A stretch of 64,000 bases of DNA. Origin: Bactrocera neohumeralis (Eukaryota > Arthropoda > Insecta > Diptera > Tephritidae). The stretch covers positions 1,313,320 to 1,377,319 of the forward strand of contig NW_026089624.1 of NCBI RefSeq assembly GCF_024586455.1, given 5' to 3'. Made by a program: the position numbers and the translations under genes. The notes under the pieces were generated by a model. That model did not search any database, was not told the origin of the DNA, and worked only from the letters and a program-made list of their open reading frames with translations. Below are positions 22,154-34,020 of the stretch, one piece after another (within the stretch, counting starts at the first letter, position 1; every line of letters begins with the position of its first letter).

Positions 22154-23291
22154 CTACAAAAAGTAAGGTAACATTGTATTTATTTTGAAAATTCTTTATT
22201 TATTCTTCCAAATCAATTTCATCCCCCTCAAAGTAATCCCCTCCCGATGCAATGCACTTATGCCAAGGGATTTTCCAATCTTCGAAACACTGGTTGTAGT
22301 CACTTTCCGTGGCCTTCAGTTCCGTCTTTGCTGCGGCTTGAATCTCTTCTATCGTATAAAATCGGTGTCCCCGGAGCGGTCTTTTGAGCTTGGTGAACAG
22401 CCAGAAATCGCACGGCGCCAGATCAGGTGAATACGGTGGTTGCGGAACGATACGGGTTGAGTTTTTGGCGAAATGATCACGAATTACGAGGGCAGTATGG
22501 GATGGTGCATTATCGTGGTGTAAAAACCAAGAATTGTCTTTCCACAATTCCGGCCTTTTTAGGTGGATAGCGTTACGCAAACGACGCATAACGTTCAAAT
22601 AATATTCCTTGTTGACTGTTTGACCGGTTGGAAGGAATTCATAATGCACAACACCACGATAATCGAAGAAAACAGTCAACATGACCTTGATTTTTGATCG
22701 ACTTTGGCGCGATTTTTTTGTTTGATCGGTTGTTTCGGGGTCGTAAGCATAGATCCAAGTCTCATTGCTTCCTTCAATATGGTATTAGCTGAGCCTTTGG
22801 ATATGCCAACTTCATCAGCAAGGTCTCTAATTGTTAATCGACGGTTTTTCAACACCAAATCTTTGACTTGTTGAACGTGAGCTTCGTCGGTTGAGGTTGA
22901 TGGTCGCCCTGGACGCTCTTCGTCTTCGACACGTTCAGTGCCGGCTTGGAACTCACTATACCACTTGTAAACATTTTTTTTAGACATAGCCTCATCACCA
23001 AAGGCTTTCTGCACCATCCTCAACGTATCCGCAGCAGAAAATTGATTCTGTAAACAAAATTTAATGCAAATTCTTTGCTCAACAAATTTCGACATCGCAA
23101 AAAACGAAAAACTCACTTTTAGCAGCTCACAAAACGACACGTATGTATCTCAAACACTAATGAATATTTTGATATGAAATTTGACATAAATGTGACTGAC
23201 AGTACTACCAACCTAAAAAAAAAAAATAATTCTCCAAATCTTTCGACGCGCGTTTAAATTCAAATGTCGCCTTATTTTTTGGGCACAGTAG
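22154..23291 (-). mobile_element. DD34D mariner, near full length, internal deletion
   Basis: The minus-strand transposase begins near 23095 (MSKFVEQRICIKFCLQNQF), with HTH residues FSAADTLRMVQKAFGDEAMSKKNVYKWYSEF, GRPSTSTDEA and RLTIRDLADEVGISKG. At about 22780 roughly 100-200 bp are deleted, fusing TILKE to a shifted downstream frame (the WVPHEL-like linker and first catalytic D are lost). The second half (22682-22200) is uninterrupted: VFFDYRGVVHYEFLPTGQ, HHDNAPSHTA, PPYSPDLAPCDFWLF, ending DEIDLEE. The right terminus 'cacagtag' is next to TA (23292-23293). The left terminus is reduced to 'ctac'. It is the intact reference for the damaged copy at 5647-6812. Confidence 0.85.
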
Positions 23292-23390
23292 TATATCTGA
23301 AAGAGAGATTCTCCAAACATAGCTAGGAAAAAATTAAAGAGAGAATATTTGCAGGTCCACATATACGGCAACATATAAAGAATAAGAGCT

Positions 23391-23705
23391 TTGAAGAAAA
23401 TTTAATTATACGGAAGAACTCGCCTGGAAATATTTATGAACGTTGTCCAAACTTTTCTAGTAAACCATAGATCGGAAAATTACAAAGACTTCGTAAATAA
23501 ACTAATAATGGCATACGTACGTATGCTGGACTCTCATTTCGATTTCTTTCTGACAAATTTGGGTGCTGTGATTGATGTGCAAAGCGAGACGTTTCATTGG
23601 GATATTTCCTTAATGGAAAAAACGGAGCGCGGTAATAGTAGCAGATTATTGTTGAAGGCTTTAAAAAGACCTTCCAGAAGTCATGATGATGCGGTTTTTT
23701 TTTAA
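23391..23705 (+). pseudogene. Fragment of a repeated insect protein family of unknown function
   Basis: The frame gives WKYLMNVVQTFLVNHRSENY and HFDFFLTNLGAVIDVQSETFHWDISLMEK. I recognise the pattern (HLDFF.ENLGAVSDE.GE.FHQDI..MEK) from multicopy uncharacterised proteins in insects and cnidarians, probably carried by mobile elements. The piece ends where a GKW motif would be expected and the rest is missing. A second, longer fragment of the same family is at 55340-56095. I do not assign a function. Confidence 0.5.
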
Positions 23706-24060
23706 TAGATAGATTGATTGAAGAGAAAATTTTGTATGTAGAATCCATTAAATAATGGAGAAATACTGTTATATTTGAAATTTCTAATGTGATGTCGTAA
23801 ATAATTAAATTTTTCCCGCTTACATTGAAAATGCAGGTTGAAACCTACCAGATTTATCAAAATAATGTATTAAGCAGCGTTTGAAAAGCTACGGTATTAC
23901 TTGAGAGCGATATGACAGCAGAGCTAATTAAAACTTTCATGTGCTACGGCTTTCGTATGTGTTTGTTGTTTTTTCTGGTTTTGCTATTTTCTGTCGTTAT
24001 CAAATGAATTGACACAAAAATTTAATAATAATATTTTATTCAGAAACAAAAATATTTTGT

Positions 24061-24351
24061 TTGTTTTGTCTATTAATTATCATTTGTTTCTTAATGGTAA
24101 GTATTAAGATATTTTTTACTGCGGCACATGCTAATAATATTGAAATTTATGCAGAAATTGCAAAGTCGTGTCTGGAAGACGTCGTCGGTCGAACATACTT
24201 AGGTCGAAAGAAATGTGTTGCTTACAAAGGAAAAGTCAAATTAGAAAAAAATATCCCTCCACCTGAACCACTTTACTCTCTTCTTACGGGTTATCATCAG
24301 AAGTCCAAACAATTCATGCGCAGCATACGCCGTTATAATAACGCTGTTTAA
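24061..24351 (+). pseudogene. Helitron Rep/helicase N-terminal relic
   Basis: From about 24150 the frame reads CVAYKGKVKLEKNIPPPEPLYSLLTG then HQKSKQFMRSIRRYNNAV. This matches the conserved region ahead of the Rep domain in Helitron proteins (C..GKV.L....PEPL..LL.G...KSK.F...IR.YN..F) as I know it. The first 30 residues are hydrophobic and probably unrelated flank. The frame stops just where the AFQMTSF-type motif would begin. Helitrons move by rolling-circle transposition; this fragment has no HUH nuclease motif. Confidence 0.55.
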
Positions 24352-24394
24352 AGTTTAAATTCTTTAGCAAAGCTTTTAATACGACTGTATTGAC

Positions 24395-26460
24395 TGGATA
24401 TTGAAAATGGAGTAAGTACTGATATTGGCATGCCATTCTCACAAGCTATAAGTCAATAACGAATAATGAAGAGTGGGGAGAATAGTAAATAGTGATGGGA
24501 AGTGTTGCCATATAAAATTTCAAACTTTATTTCCAACACTCCTTCTCAACACTTTACATCAATTAGTTAATATTCGTATATACCCATCTCTTTTGAAAAC
24601 TTTACATGCTTTAACTTTTGTAAGTTCTTAGTTAACATATCTGACATCATATTACAAGTTGAAATATAATTTAAATCTATTTCATTATTGCTAAACATCT
24701 GACGAATGTGATGATACTTGATATGCTTACTCCTTTCATGATAGGTTGGATTTCTCACCAGGCCTTGTGAACTTATATTGTCGTTGTTTAACATCATTGG
24801 TCCACTGTGATCGAAACCCGTTTCTTTAAGAAGCTTTTTAATATACGATGCCCCTTTCGCTGCCGCAGATAACACATTGTATTCGGCCTTTGTACTGCTT
24901 AAGGCCACAACGCTCTACTTCTTCGATTCCCAAGAGAATACACCACTAGCTGCTACAAAAGTATAGCTTGAATACGATTTTCTATCACTAGGGCCACTTC
25001 CCCAGTCTGCCTCTGCAAAACCCTCAGTAGCTTTTCCGGTCGCTTTGTAGTGTAATTTATAATTTGCTGTCGCCACGCTCAATTTCCATACCCAGGAAAT
25101 GTGTTAACTGTCCTCCATCGATTACATCAAATTTGCTTGGTTTTTATCTGGATAAGTTCTGGCTTACTGGAACTCGCGGTGATCAGATCATCTGCACACA
25201 CGGCTATCAAGTTCATCACACTTTTCGAACTCTTTATATAAATGCACGGTTCACTGGGACATTGCTTAAATCCCAATTCTTGAAGAACAGTGTCTAATTT
25301 AGCGTTCCACTCACGCCCGCTTTGTTTTAGACCATACAAAGATTTCTTCAATTTCAACACACGATTTGAATACTTTTTATCCATGAAACATTCTGGACTT
25401 CGTCATGTAAATCACTGTTCAGATACGCTGATGACACGTCCATTTGGTGTAGATGTAGTTTATGCTCTACTGCCAATGCGATTATCATACGTATGTATAT
25501 TGGTATATCTGATTACAGGAAAAAACGTCTCTAAATAGTTTATGCCATACTGTTGACTGCGGCCTTCAGCTACTCAACTTGCCTTATATTGGTTCACCAC
25601 GCCGTGTTTATCACACTTAACCGCAAATACCCACTTGCAACTGATTACCTTTCGACTTTTCGGTAAATCTACAAGCGTCCACGTATCATTATGTACGAAT
25701 ACTGAATACTCCTCCCCCTTGGCGGTTTTCCATTCGTCACAATGATTACTATTTAACGCCTCTTCACTTTGGAAGAACTTTAACTAATAATATGTGATTT
25801 GTTGTACTGCTTCTTTGGTCGTCCTCTCATTCCTGCGCGTACCACCTTTGGTCTACCTCGACCAACCACGACATTATCTTTTATGTTGTTGTTGACATGA
25901 TTCTCTTCTCTAGATTCTTCTTCAGTCAACGCGCTGCTATCTTCTGCTACTTCACCATCTTCAATGTTACTCTGCAACTGCTTTGCTTCTGTGAGCAACA
26001 CTACGCCCTACAGTTCACTATCGTCTAAATCGATTAGTTTTGGATCTGACTCTTGACTACTTTTAGTCTTCTCAACGAATTTTACGTCACGACTGATGAT
26101 TACTTTTCAGCTTACTTGATCGAACAGACGATATCCTTTACTTGTATCTGAATATCCGATATGTATTCTTTACATTTGCAACGAAACTTTTTTGTCTACT
26201 TTTTATCGAGCGCCACTGCCGTCGATCCGAATATTTTAAAATGTGTCACAATTGGCCTCTTGCCCATCCACAACACATATGGTGTCTTATTCGCGAGTAC
26301 TTTTGTTATTGTGCGGTTACGTATATAAGCAGCTGTCTTAACTGCTTCCGCCCAAAAGTGCTCACCAAGTTTCGCATAATTTAACATGGCTCTAGCCATT
26401 TATACCAATGTCCTATTGGCGCGTTCCGCTACGCCATTCTGCTACGGAGTATATCACACC
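24395..26460 (-). mobile_element. pol: Ty1/copia retrotransposon: integrase end, RT, RNase H
   Basis: In minus orientation the order is correct for copia: integrase C-terminal part ARAMLNYAKLGEHFWAEAVKTAAYIRN (26399-26200), a linker with GRGRPKVVRAGMRGRPKKQYN (25870-25800), RT with SLYGLKQSGREWN and CADDLI for the YVDD box (25384-25130), and RNase H with ALSSTKAEYNVLSAAAKGASYIKKLL and GLVRNPTYHERSKHIKYHHI (24908-24570). The frames are separated by stops. A purine tract gagaaggag followed by TGTTGG at about 24537 (minus) is a good candidate for the polypurine tract and start of the 3' LTR. The 5' part (gag, protease) is missing. Confidence 0.8.
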
Positions 26461-26639
26461 GTAAATTGTCTCAAAATAATAACAAGAAAGCTATGAACGT
26501 TGTATATAAGGACATTCTGTAATATATTAATTGTTGTAAAAATAAAATAAATAGGTAAAAATGTGGTGTATGAATTTAGATATTCCACAGACAGTAATGA
26601 GGCGATAGCTCTTCGCAAAGAGGGTGCCTCGTAAGTTTA

Positions 26640-26830
26640 TAATCTAACAGTAACAACGAATTGCTGATTATCCTTGGTGCTCATTTCGCCTCTTTCCAAC
26701 TTAGTAAGTCTCTTTTCAACGGTTCATTTCCCTGGTGCAGAGCCCAAATTCCAAAGTGTTTTCCTTCAAAACGCAATGCTTAATTAACACACGAAATGCT
26801 TTATGATCCATTTTTTGTAAACTAACACAA
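26640..26830 (-). pseudogene. Small relic of a mariner transposase N-terminus
   Basis: The minus strand starts MDHKAFRVLIKHCVLKEN at about 26811 and, after a gap and shift, shows KLERGEMSTKDN. This pairs with the HTH region of mariner transposases (M..K.FRVLIKHCFL...WF.KFKRGEMST). Only about 60 codons remain. No terminal repeats were found. Confidence 0.4.
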
Positions 26831-27120
26831 GTTGCTTCACAAAAATTCTATATTTTATTAATGACCAATAGAAATCATATATTTAGATGGTAGAAGTAGA
26901 GTAGTAGTATTATCTATGTATGTGTCAGCCACAGTAAATCGTGGACGACTCCTCTAGTTTTAAGATATATAGAATAAATGTTTTGATGTTACAAGAAAAT
27001 CTGGCATGTCAATTTTTTTCATTGAATTCGAAGTATACAGTGACCCTAGTATATTAAAAATTTTATATTAGTTTCCACGTAATAAAAAAAAAAATTAAGC
27101 TTGTTAATCAGTGTAATGAG

Positions 27121-27417
27121 TATTTCTTTGTTCCTTAGCAAAAGGTCACAAAATGTCTCACTTGAATGATGCGAAGAACTTAATAAAGTCAAAATCTTTT
27201 GAACCAACATATTTTGGTGCACAAAAATGTGGACTACTCACCGATTCGCGGCATTTGCGGAGCGACCTTAGAACAAGTCGATTTGGTTATAAAGAGCATT
27301 TTCGAAGATAATCCAGGGCTCGACTCGTTACATCCGTGGCCGGATCGGCAAACATACGAAAGAAAATTCCTTGATACGTCAATCGTATATGGTGATTGCC
27401 ATTATGACATACTATAG
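27121..27417 (+). pseudogene. Unidentified coding remnant
   Basis: Two overlapping frames look protein-like: MSHLNDAKNLIKSKSFEPTYF (27153-27215), then, one base shifted, YSPIRGICGATLEQVDLVIK and NPGLDSLHPWPDRQTYERKF (27231-27370), ending in a stop at 27417. Composition and length are better than chance, and a single frameshift between them would join the two. I do not recognise the family. It could be an exon of a host gene or an element relic. Confidence 0.35.
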
Positions 27418-29289
27418 CAAATGGATCATAATTTGGTTTTAATTCGCAATAGCTTTTGAAATCCACATTGCTTTGGGTCGTATTTTTGGGTCATAATAGA
27501 TGTGGAACTGTCCAAACTCTTGCAAATTTTCTATAAACTAACAAAAGATAATTGAATATCAAAATGGATCAGACTTTGTTTTTTTTTATTTGAGCTCTAG
27601 TGAAAGTGATGGGAATAAAAAAATAGTGCGGAGGTAGCTAAGAGATCGTAGTAATAGCGTTGGTATAAAAAAAAAATTATGAAACCTCATTAACAAAATT
27701 TTCTTTCTAGATGTATAGTGGAAAGAAACATTCGAATCTTAAAAAGACGGTGGAGAGTTTTAATATATTGCAAAAGCTAACGTTTATGCGGCATAACATA
27801 ATATCTTCATAAAATTTAAAATAAGTTGTGACTTTCAAAATTTTGGTTCTGATCACACACAAGAAATAGATACTGAGGTAGCGAAACCTCTAATCGCTAT
27901 GTAAATAGATTGTAAATTGAAATACAAAAACTTTGTTCATATAAATTAAATTTTTTTTAATGAGGTATTCCATTCTTTTTTTTGTTCTTCATTAGTAAAA
28001 ACCACAAAAAAAATTAACATTTAAAAATTTTAATAAATTTGTCTATTACCATTGACATTTTTCAAAAAAAAAATTATTACTTAATTATAACAGAGAATGT
28101 TACTTAACGTTTAGCTAAGCTGCAACACACTGATAAAGGCGATTGAGTTCGAGCAAAATGTACAATACCAAGTGTTTAAATTTTTTGGCATCCAGCTCGT
28201 ACAAATTTCGCACTTCTTATGAATTTCCCGTTACATTTGTGATAAACGCGCGTATAAAGAGATAATTACGTTAATTTCAATACGCACTGGAAACACGAAT
28301 TAGATGTGGCTATTTCACAAAAATGAAGCTCAATGGAACCCTAAAACGTAGGAAAATGAAGTTGAGGCTCCTGTGAAGCAAAACATTTTGTTACCAAATT
28401 GTAAAAACTGAAAAATGGAGTGGAGAAATAATTTGCATGAGCCAACATATATATTTTAATTTCTATTTTGTAAGAAATAAAGAAGATAATTTAAAAATGG
28501 TTTATAAAACAAAATCTCCTTGTTCAGAATAATAACACAGTACAACAGCAAATCTGGGGGGTGAGAAATTCCAAGTCAGGGTGATGGTACTAGGTCAGTA
28601 TAGTAAAACCCTCAAAGGGTTTGGCGTTCGTATGTGTCGGTTTTTTTTTATGACCTTTTAAATTTTTTCCTTGTCTTGATGATTAGCTGTTGTACTGTGT
28701 TACCGACTTATCTTTAATCGAGTAGCCAGTTGCGCGGAAGGCAGAAACTGGTTTCTCAATTATAATCTTAATATACTAAATTAATTTGATTATGGTAGTG
28801 ACTGAACGCCCTATTAATATATTTTCGTAGTAATTATTTTATAATTTTGTGGACTGTTTTAAGATACCACTATTTTTTGAGTGACTGCAGCCGATTGCTT
28901 TCTTGTTGAACCTACCGTATGTGTATACTCATTTGTGTACACTAAAAGAAACTACTGCTGGATACATCATAATCACCACGCGTTTGAAAGGTACCTATGT
29001 TGCCCATAGATAAAAGTATTCTTTTAAAATGATTAAAATACTTTTCCACAACATTATTCTATAAAATATGTTACATTTATTTCTCGAATTATTAAAGCGC
29101 TTACAATCTACGTCAAGTATGACACCAACGGAATTTGGATAGCACAATTTTGTTTTTGTAATACTTATTCACATCTGTCAAAGCCTTAACCGAAAACTGT
29201 ACTTGTCTTGTCGTAAGTATTTCAAATTTTTGAGACGGTACTTGTATATAGATGAAACGTATCTTCAACATTTAACCCCAATAGAAAGA
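27418..29289. other. AT-rich stretch without recognisable genes
   Basis: No ORF of interest is present on either strand. There are A and T runs, a GC-slightly-richer part around 28550-28640 and nothing I can assign to a family. Confidence 0.3.
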
Positions 29290-30818
29290 GCCAAAGAGCT
29301 TCTTTTGATGACGACGCAAACGTATTAGAGATTACGATTTTCTGGGTGGGTGGGCAAACAAGATATCTTTAGCACAACGGCCGATAAATTCAGGCTCTAT
29401 GATGAAACATCCCCTAATGGGTTGAGGCTAATCGACTCCGCCGGGACCAGAAACATGGTTATCTGTAGTAGTACATTCCAGTATAGGAAAATTCACCAAC
29501 TGGCTGTCTCCGGATCGAAACGCCACCAATCCAATCGATCATGTTGTGAGAGCATTGACTCGGACTATCTTGTTGCAGCGAAGTTACGAAGTCTTTGTGC
29601 TACAAAAAATGCACGGCAATAAACACAAGGAAGGTTCGACGACGTAAAGCTGTAATAAAAACCGTCGAACGATTTTCTACTCGGTTTACACTTTTGCTTT
29701 CTGAGAGCCCGCATCAGCAACTCTATATAAGGGAACTGTCGTAAGGCGATCTCGGCCAGATGCATTTGCAGACAAAAAAAAGAGAGAGGCCGAAATGCGT
29801 GAGCACGAGGAGTTTCACAAGCTGGCCGAGAGAGGTAATACATGGAAATCCACAATCTGTGCCAACTACTGTGGGATGCCTCAAGCCCAAATTATAAAAA
29901 AAAAGTGAAAAGAAGACTAACCCACATCACCTGTTCCTCAATTTTAAAGCTGCTTTTGAGAGCACGAAAAGGAGCTGCTTTTATGCCGCGATGTCTGAAT
30001 TTGGTATCCCCGCATAACTAATACGGCTGATTTCAAATTTGAGCAATACCAAAAGCTTCGTCAAGATCTATGTTTCAGAAAAGGTGGCAGCCTATAGTGC
30101 GACTTCTTTAATCTACTGCTGGAGAAAATAATTCGAGCTGAAGAGCTGAATCGAGAAGACACAATCTTTTATAAGAGTGAATAGCTGATGATGTTGATAT
30201 AATTAACATCAACAACCGCGTGGTTAGTTCTACTTTCTCCAAATTGGATAATCAAACGAAGTCAATACGTCTGGTAGACGAAATATCTTCTGTCGTGAAA
30301 CAAACAGTCGTCACAGGTAATTTCGTCTATCTTGGAATCGGCATGAACACCAACAACAACGTCAGCCTCGAAATCTAACGCAGAATAACTCTTGCCAACA
30401 GGAGCTACTACGGACTGAACAAGGACCAACTTCTACAAGTCACTCATTACCCCGTCCTGGTATACTATATAGTGCAAAAGCATGGACGAAGACAATATTT
30501 GATGAGTCGGATTTTGATGAGACGAGTTTTCGAGACAAAGGTTCTTCGGAAGATTCACAGCCAAGGTCCTTTGCGCATCGGCAACCTTGAATATCGCAGT
30601 CGATGGAACAATGAGCTATTCGAGATATACCACACATTGACGTAGTTAAGCCAATGAAAAGACAGCGGCTACGAAAACCTCCAATCCGTTTGGAAAGACC
30701 AGGTGGAGAAGAACCTGGCTACACTTCCTTGGCGCCAAACAGCGTAAAGGAATAACGATTGACTCACTGTTGTACTTTCGGCTATAACTGCGTTAGAGGT
30801 GTCCACGCGAAGAAGAAG
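29290..30818 (+). mobile_element. RTE LINE, decayed copy
   Basis: Endonuclease residues WVGKQDIFSTTADKF and TSPNGLRLIDSAGTRNMVICS (29345-29475) and the SDYLVAAKL end (29560) are visible. From 29950 the RT region is followed only as DNA similarity to the copy at 12648-15532 (for example 'ttttgagagcacgaaaagga', 'ctggagaaaataattcgagc'). The 3' end has the short 'aagaagaagaa' tail at 30812-30822. There are many stops. Confidence 0.7.
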
Positions 30819-31176
30819 AACTACTTCTTCTTTGATACGGTGGTAAAATCGGATAATAACCACTCTTACCTTCTTAACAAAGATTATGCTCTAAATTGCT
30901 AAAAATGCAAAAACTGTCAAACCAAAAACATCAGAGTCATTAAAATTAAAAGTAGAGATAAGACAACAGAAGATCTACATAGGTACAGATGCAGTATCAA
31001 AGTTTCACAATAGGTGTGACATCGCCCACTTTGAGGTGAAATATTTTATTGTTACACCTACTCGACCAAGAAACCAAATATGTAGTGCATTATCGATCTT
31101 GTTGAATAAAGAATATTCTCCCTTAATTTTAATTAATTTTTTTCTGTCCTTCATTTAAATAACTTTTACGTTCGTC

Positions 31177-31182
31177 TTTATT
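31177..31182 (-). terminator. Possible polyadenylation signal of the DYRK gene
   Basis: AATAAA on the minus strand lies about 325 bases beyond the stop codon of the kinase exon (31506-31508). Other AT-rich hexamers occur nearby, so this is only a candidate. Confidence 0.25.
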
Positions 31183-31505
31183 CATGTTACTTATAACACT
31201 ATGGAAAGAAATGCATTGTTTTGAAAGCATGTTCCCTGTTGTCTTAAAATGACCTACAACATAAAAGTCATTACATATTACTAAAACGTTCATAATTATA
31301 AAATTTTTTGGGGCGAAACATATTTACTATATGGAGGAGCCATGAGCATCATTGTCCACTTTATATGCCTTCAACGATTTAATTATAGAGACGTACTAAA
31401 CCTGAGAAGCTCGCAAAATTGTGCTGTAGAATCCAGATACTCGTTAGTAATCTTTACCTATATAACGTAATGTTCATATATCAAGTACAAAGTATATGCA
31501 GAACT

Positions 31506-32138
31506 TTACAGTATTGTATGTTTACCGTTTATAGGAGTATGATCGCGATTGTTTCTATTGTCACCATTAATATTTTCTCCATCACCAGAATAACTAACAT
31601 AATTAGGGGGCCTTGGAAGACGTCGGCGCAACCACGGATGCTTAAGGGCTTCTGCTGGTGTTATTCGCTTTTGTGGATCCCATTCTAAACAACTGCGTAT
31701 AAAATTTAAAAATAATGCGTCTTTGCAACCATCTAAAACATTTGACAGGCTTTTAGAACTTGGCGGTCCACGAATCTTTCCTCTACGTGATTGGCCACCA
31801 GTTAAAACGATCGTACCGTCAGGCATTGTGCGTATCGTACAGTATCTAGGATATCCCTTTGGGTTAAAGAAAGCCTTTGCGCGTTTGGCACAGACAAGCA
31901 AGTTTTTGTTAGGTATACCAAGAACTTCAATTATACATGCTAACTGGTCACTTTCATTTTCCCCTGGAAAAAGGGCATGCCCAGAAAGCAACTCAGCCAA
32001 AATGCATCCAAATGACCACATGTCAATTGCGCGACCGTATTTACATCCAAGTATAACTTCAGGTGCGCGGTAGAAACGAGATTGAATGTAAGTATAAACA
32101 CGTTGACTTTCATAGCATGATGAACCAAAATCGATGAC
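31506..32138 (-). CDS. Dyrk2: Terminal coding exon of a class-2 DYRK protein kinase
   Basis: After a strong acceptor (T-rich tract then TCAG at 32142-32139) the exon opens with VIDFGSSCYE, the DFG metal-binding loop, then the activation loop YTYIQSRFYRAPEVILG with the DYRK autophosphorylation signature Y-x-Y. Next come DMWSFGCILAEL, FPGENESDQLACI, a DYRK-specific insert (TGGQSRRGKIRGPPSSKSL) and CLEWDPQKRITPAEALKHPW that closes the kinase fold. A non-conserved tail of about 35 residues (NGDNRNNRDH) precedes the stop. This pattern fits the DYRK2/4 class, whose fly member is Dyrk2 (smi35A), a serine/threonine and tyrosine-autophosphorylating kinase. The N-terminal exons were not found up to 64000, so the upstream intron is either very long and full of elements, or they lie outside. 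The frame is fully open. Confidence 0.9.
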   Translation of the reverse strand, partial: VIDFGSSCYESQRVYTYIQSRFYRAPEVILGCKYGRAIDMWSFGCILAELLSGHALFPGENESDQLACIIEVLGIPNKNLLVCAKRAKAFFNPKGYPRYCTIRTMPDGTIVLTGGQSRRGKIRGPPSSKSLSNVLDGCKDALFLNFIRSCLEWDPQKRITPAEALKHPWLRRRLPRPPNYVSYSGDGENINGDNRNNRDHTPINGKHTIL

Positions 32139-32164
32139 CTGAAAAAAAATAAATAAATGAATTA

Positions 32165-33200
32165 ATATCGGCTCTCGCAATATGTTGCTACAGTGTATAA
32201 TAGTTGTATTCACCTAACTAATCGTGATAGATGTAGAGTTATGTATAAGATCAGAAAGACGAGTCGGCACCCAAAAAAGGTTGGCATTGCAAATGGCTAC
32301 AATCGAACCATTGTCACGCCCACTAAACGCCAATAATTAAATTGCTGTAATTAAACTCCCAAATATGATACAAATGCCTATTTTAGTACAATGAATCGCA
32401 TTAGGTAATGGCATTTGCGGGTTTAAAAGGTGGGAGCGGTTACGGTGGTTTAATATATATGTACATATATCTCAGAAAACCAATTTAGCTAAATGAATTA
32501 GAATAGAAACGGCTGAAATCGGAAATACGTCGGAGACATTAAATCCAAGATGATACAAAGGGGCTTTATAGGAGCTGGTATCAAAATTATACAGTTCGTG
32601 GGCCACTGGCTAAATGCTAATAGGTCTCAACTCTTGCTGAACCAATTTCAAACAAATTCGACATGTATGAATATTATCCTATTATGTATGGTGGGAAAAT
32701 TGGCTAAATAAATTTACAACTGCGCTTACTTCTCTTATATCACAATTTTAAATTACATCCCATTCTTACGCTATAGTATACAAATCAAGCACCAATATAT
32801 ATATCGGGATAAAACTTTGCAAAAATAGTACCGTTAAGGTATGCTATATAAAGTCTAAAACTTGTCTAAATTGGAGTATAACTTATAACTTCAAACCCCC
32901 AGTTACCTAAGTTAAGGACCCCAGTAGCTACAGCTGAATTTTTACTGAAAACATTGGTAAATATGTGGGATACATTGTTGAAATTCGGTAAGAATTTGTT
33001 TCTGAAAGCACTGTACCCTTGTGTCAAAAATTAATAAAAATTCGGTCAATACTTCCCCTAGCCTCTTTGATCTCAAATAAAAATTTCCGAGCTTCCGATT
33101 GACTCTATCGTTATATGAGTGTGTTCTTATGCCTAAAATGGATAAAACTGGGTCAATACTACCCTACCCCCAATATAGCCATTGCAAGTACTGCAATGTA
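32165..33200 (+). repeat. Diverged hairpin-ended repeat in the DYRK upstream intron
   Basis: It starts with the family phrase 'ctctcgcaatatgttgctac' and continues 'gtataatagttgtattcacctaacta'. It later shows 'gggataaaactttgcaaaaa', which parallels 20700 in the other copy. It is AT-rich, without ORF and without a clear right terminus. Confidence 0.5.
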
Positions 33201-34020
33201 AATATCAGTTAGTTATTTAGACTATGGTCGCCAGTGTTCGAAATTCGCCCAATAGAAAATACAATTTATTAACAATGTTAATAGTATTTAAATTTTATCG
33301 AGAGGTTGTCGAAATAATTGTTTGCCTTTTTATTTATATATATTATATATCTTTTGATATATCAAAAATATTCTGACAACACAGAGTAAAGAAATTTGTT
33401 TCACGCATTGTAGACTCTGAAGCAAAATGTTTAGCCAAACAATGCTTACAAACCAAGTTTATAGAACCCATACTATAAAAGCGATCAAAAATAGTAGTAT
33501 TACCAGAGAACGTATGTCATAGAGAAGGCTCATGGTGTTGCCAATTTTACGATATTTAATTTTTCTAAGGGGCGTTTTGGATGAGCGGGTTTCACCACTC
33601 TTTACATCAGGGGCGCAAAAATAACATAATTAAGCATTTATGTACGCTAACAGATTCGCATATTTGCAATGCGCAAGCGACCCAGCATATATTCTATAGA
33701 TATTTTCTATATATTTTATATCAAAGCACACAAGCATGTACGTACAAATTGAACTATTTAATGATGAATTTTTTAAAACCATTTGAAATGTATAATTAAG
33801 ACATGTTTTTGTTGTTACCTAAAGACTTAATTAATGTAGGTAGGATAAGATATATATTTACTACATAGTATATACATATTTATTTGCAAGCCTTTAAAAG
33901 TTTTGATAACATGTTAAAAGATCAAGCGGTCGCACATATTCACGTAGGTATGTAATTATGTGAGCAAGTAAACAAAAAGCACCATATGCATAATGTTCGA
34001 AAATTTTTCTACACCCAACA

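Noticed and set aside
31723..32073. 116-codon plus-strand ORF over the DYRK exon
   Set aside because: Antisense shadow of a highly conserved kinase exon.
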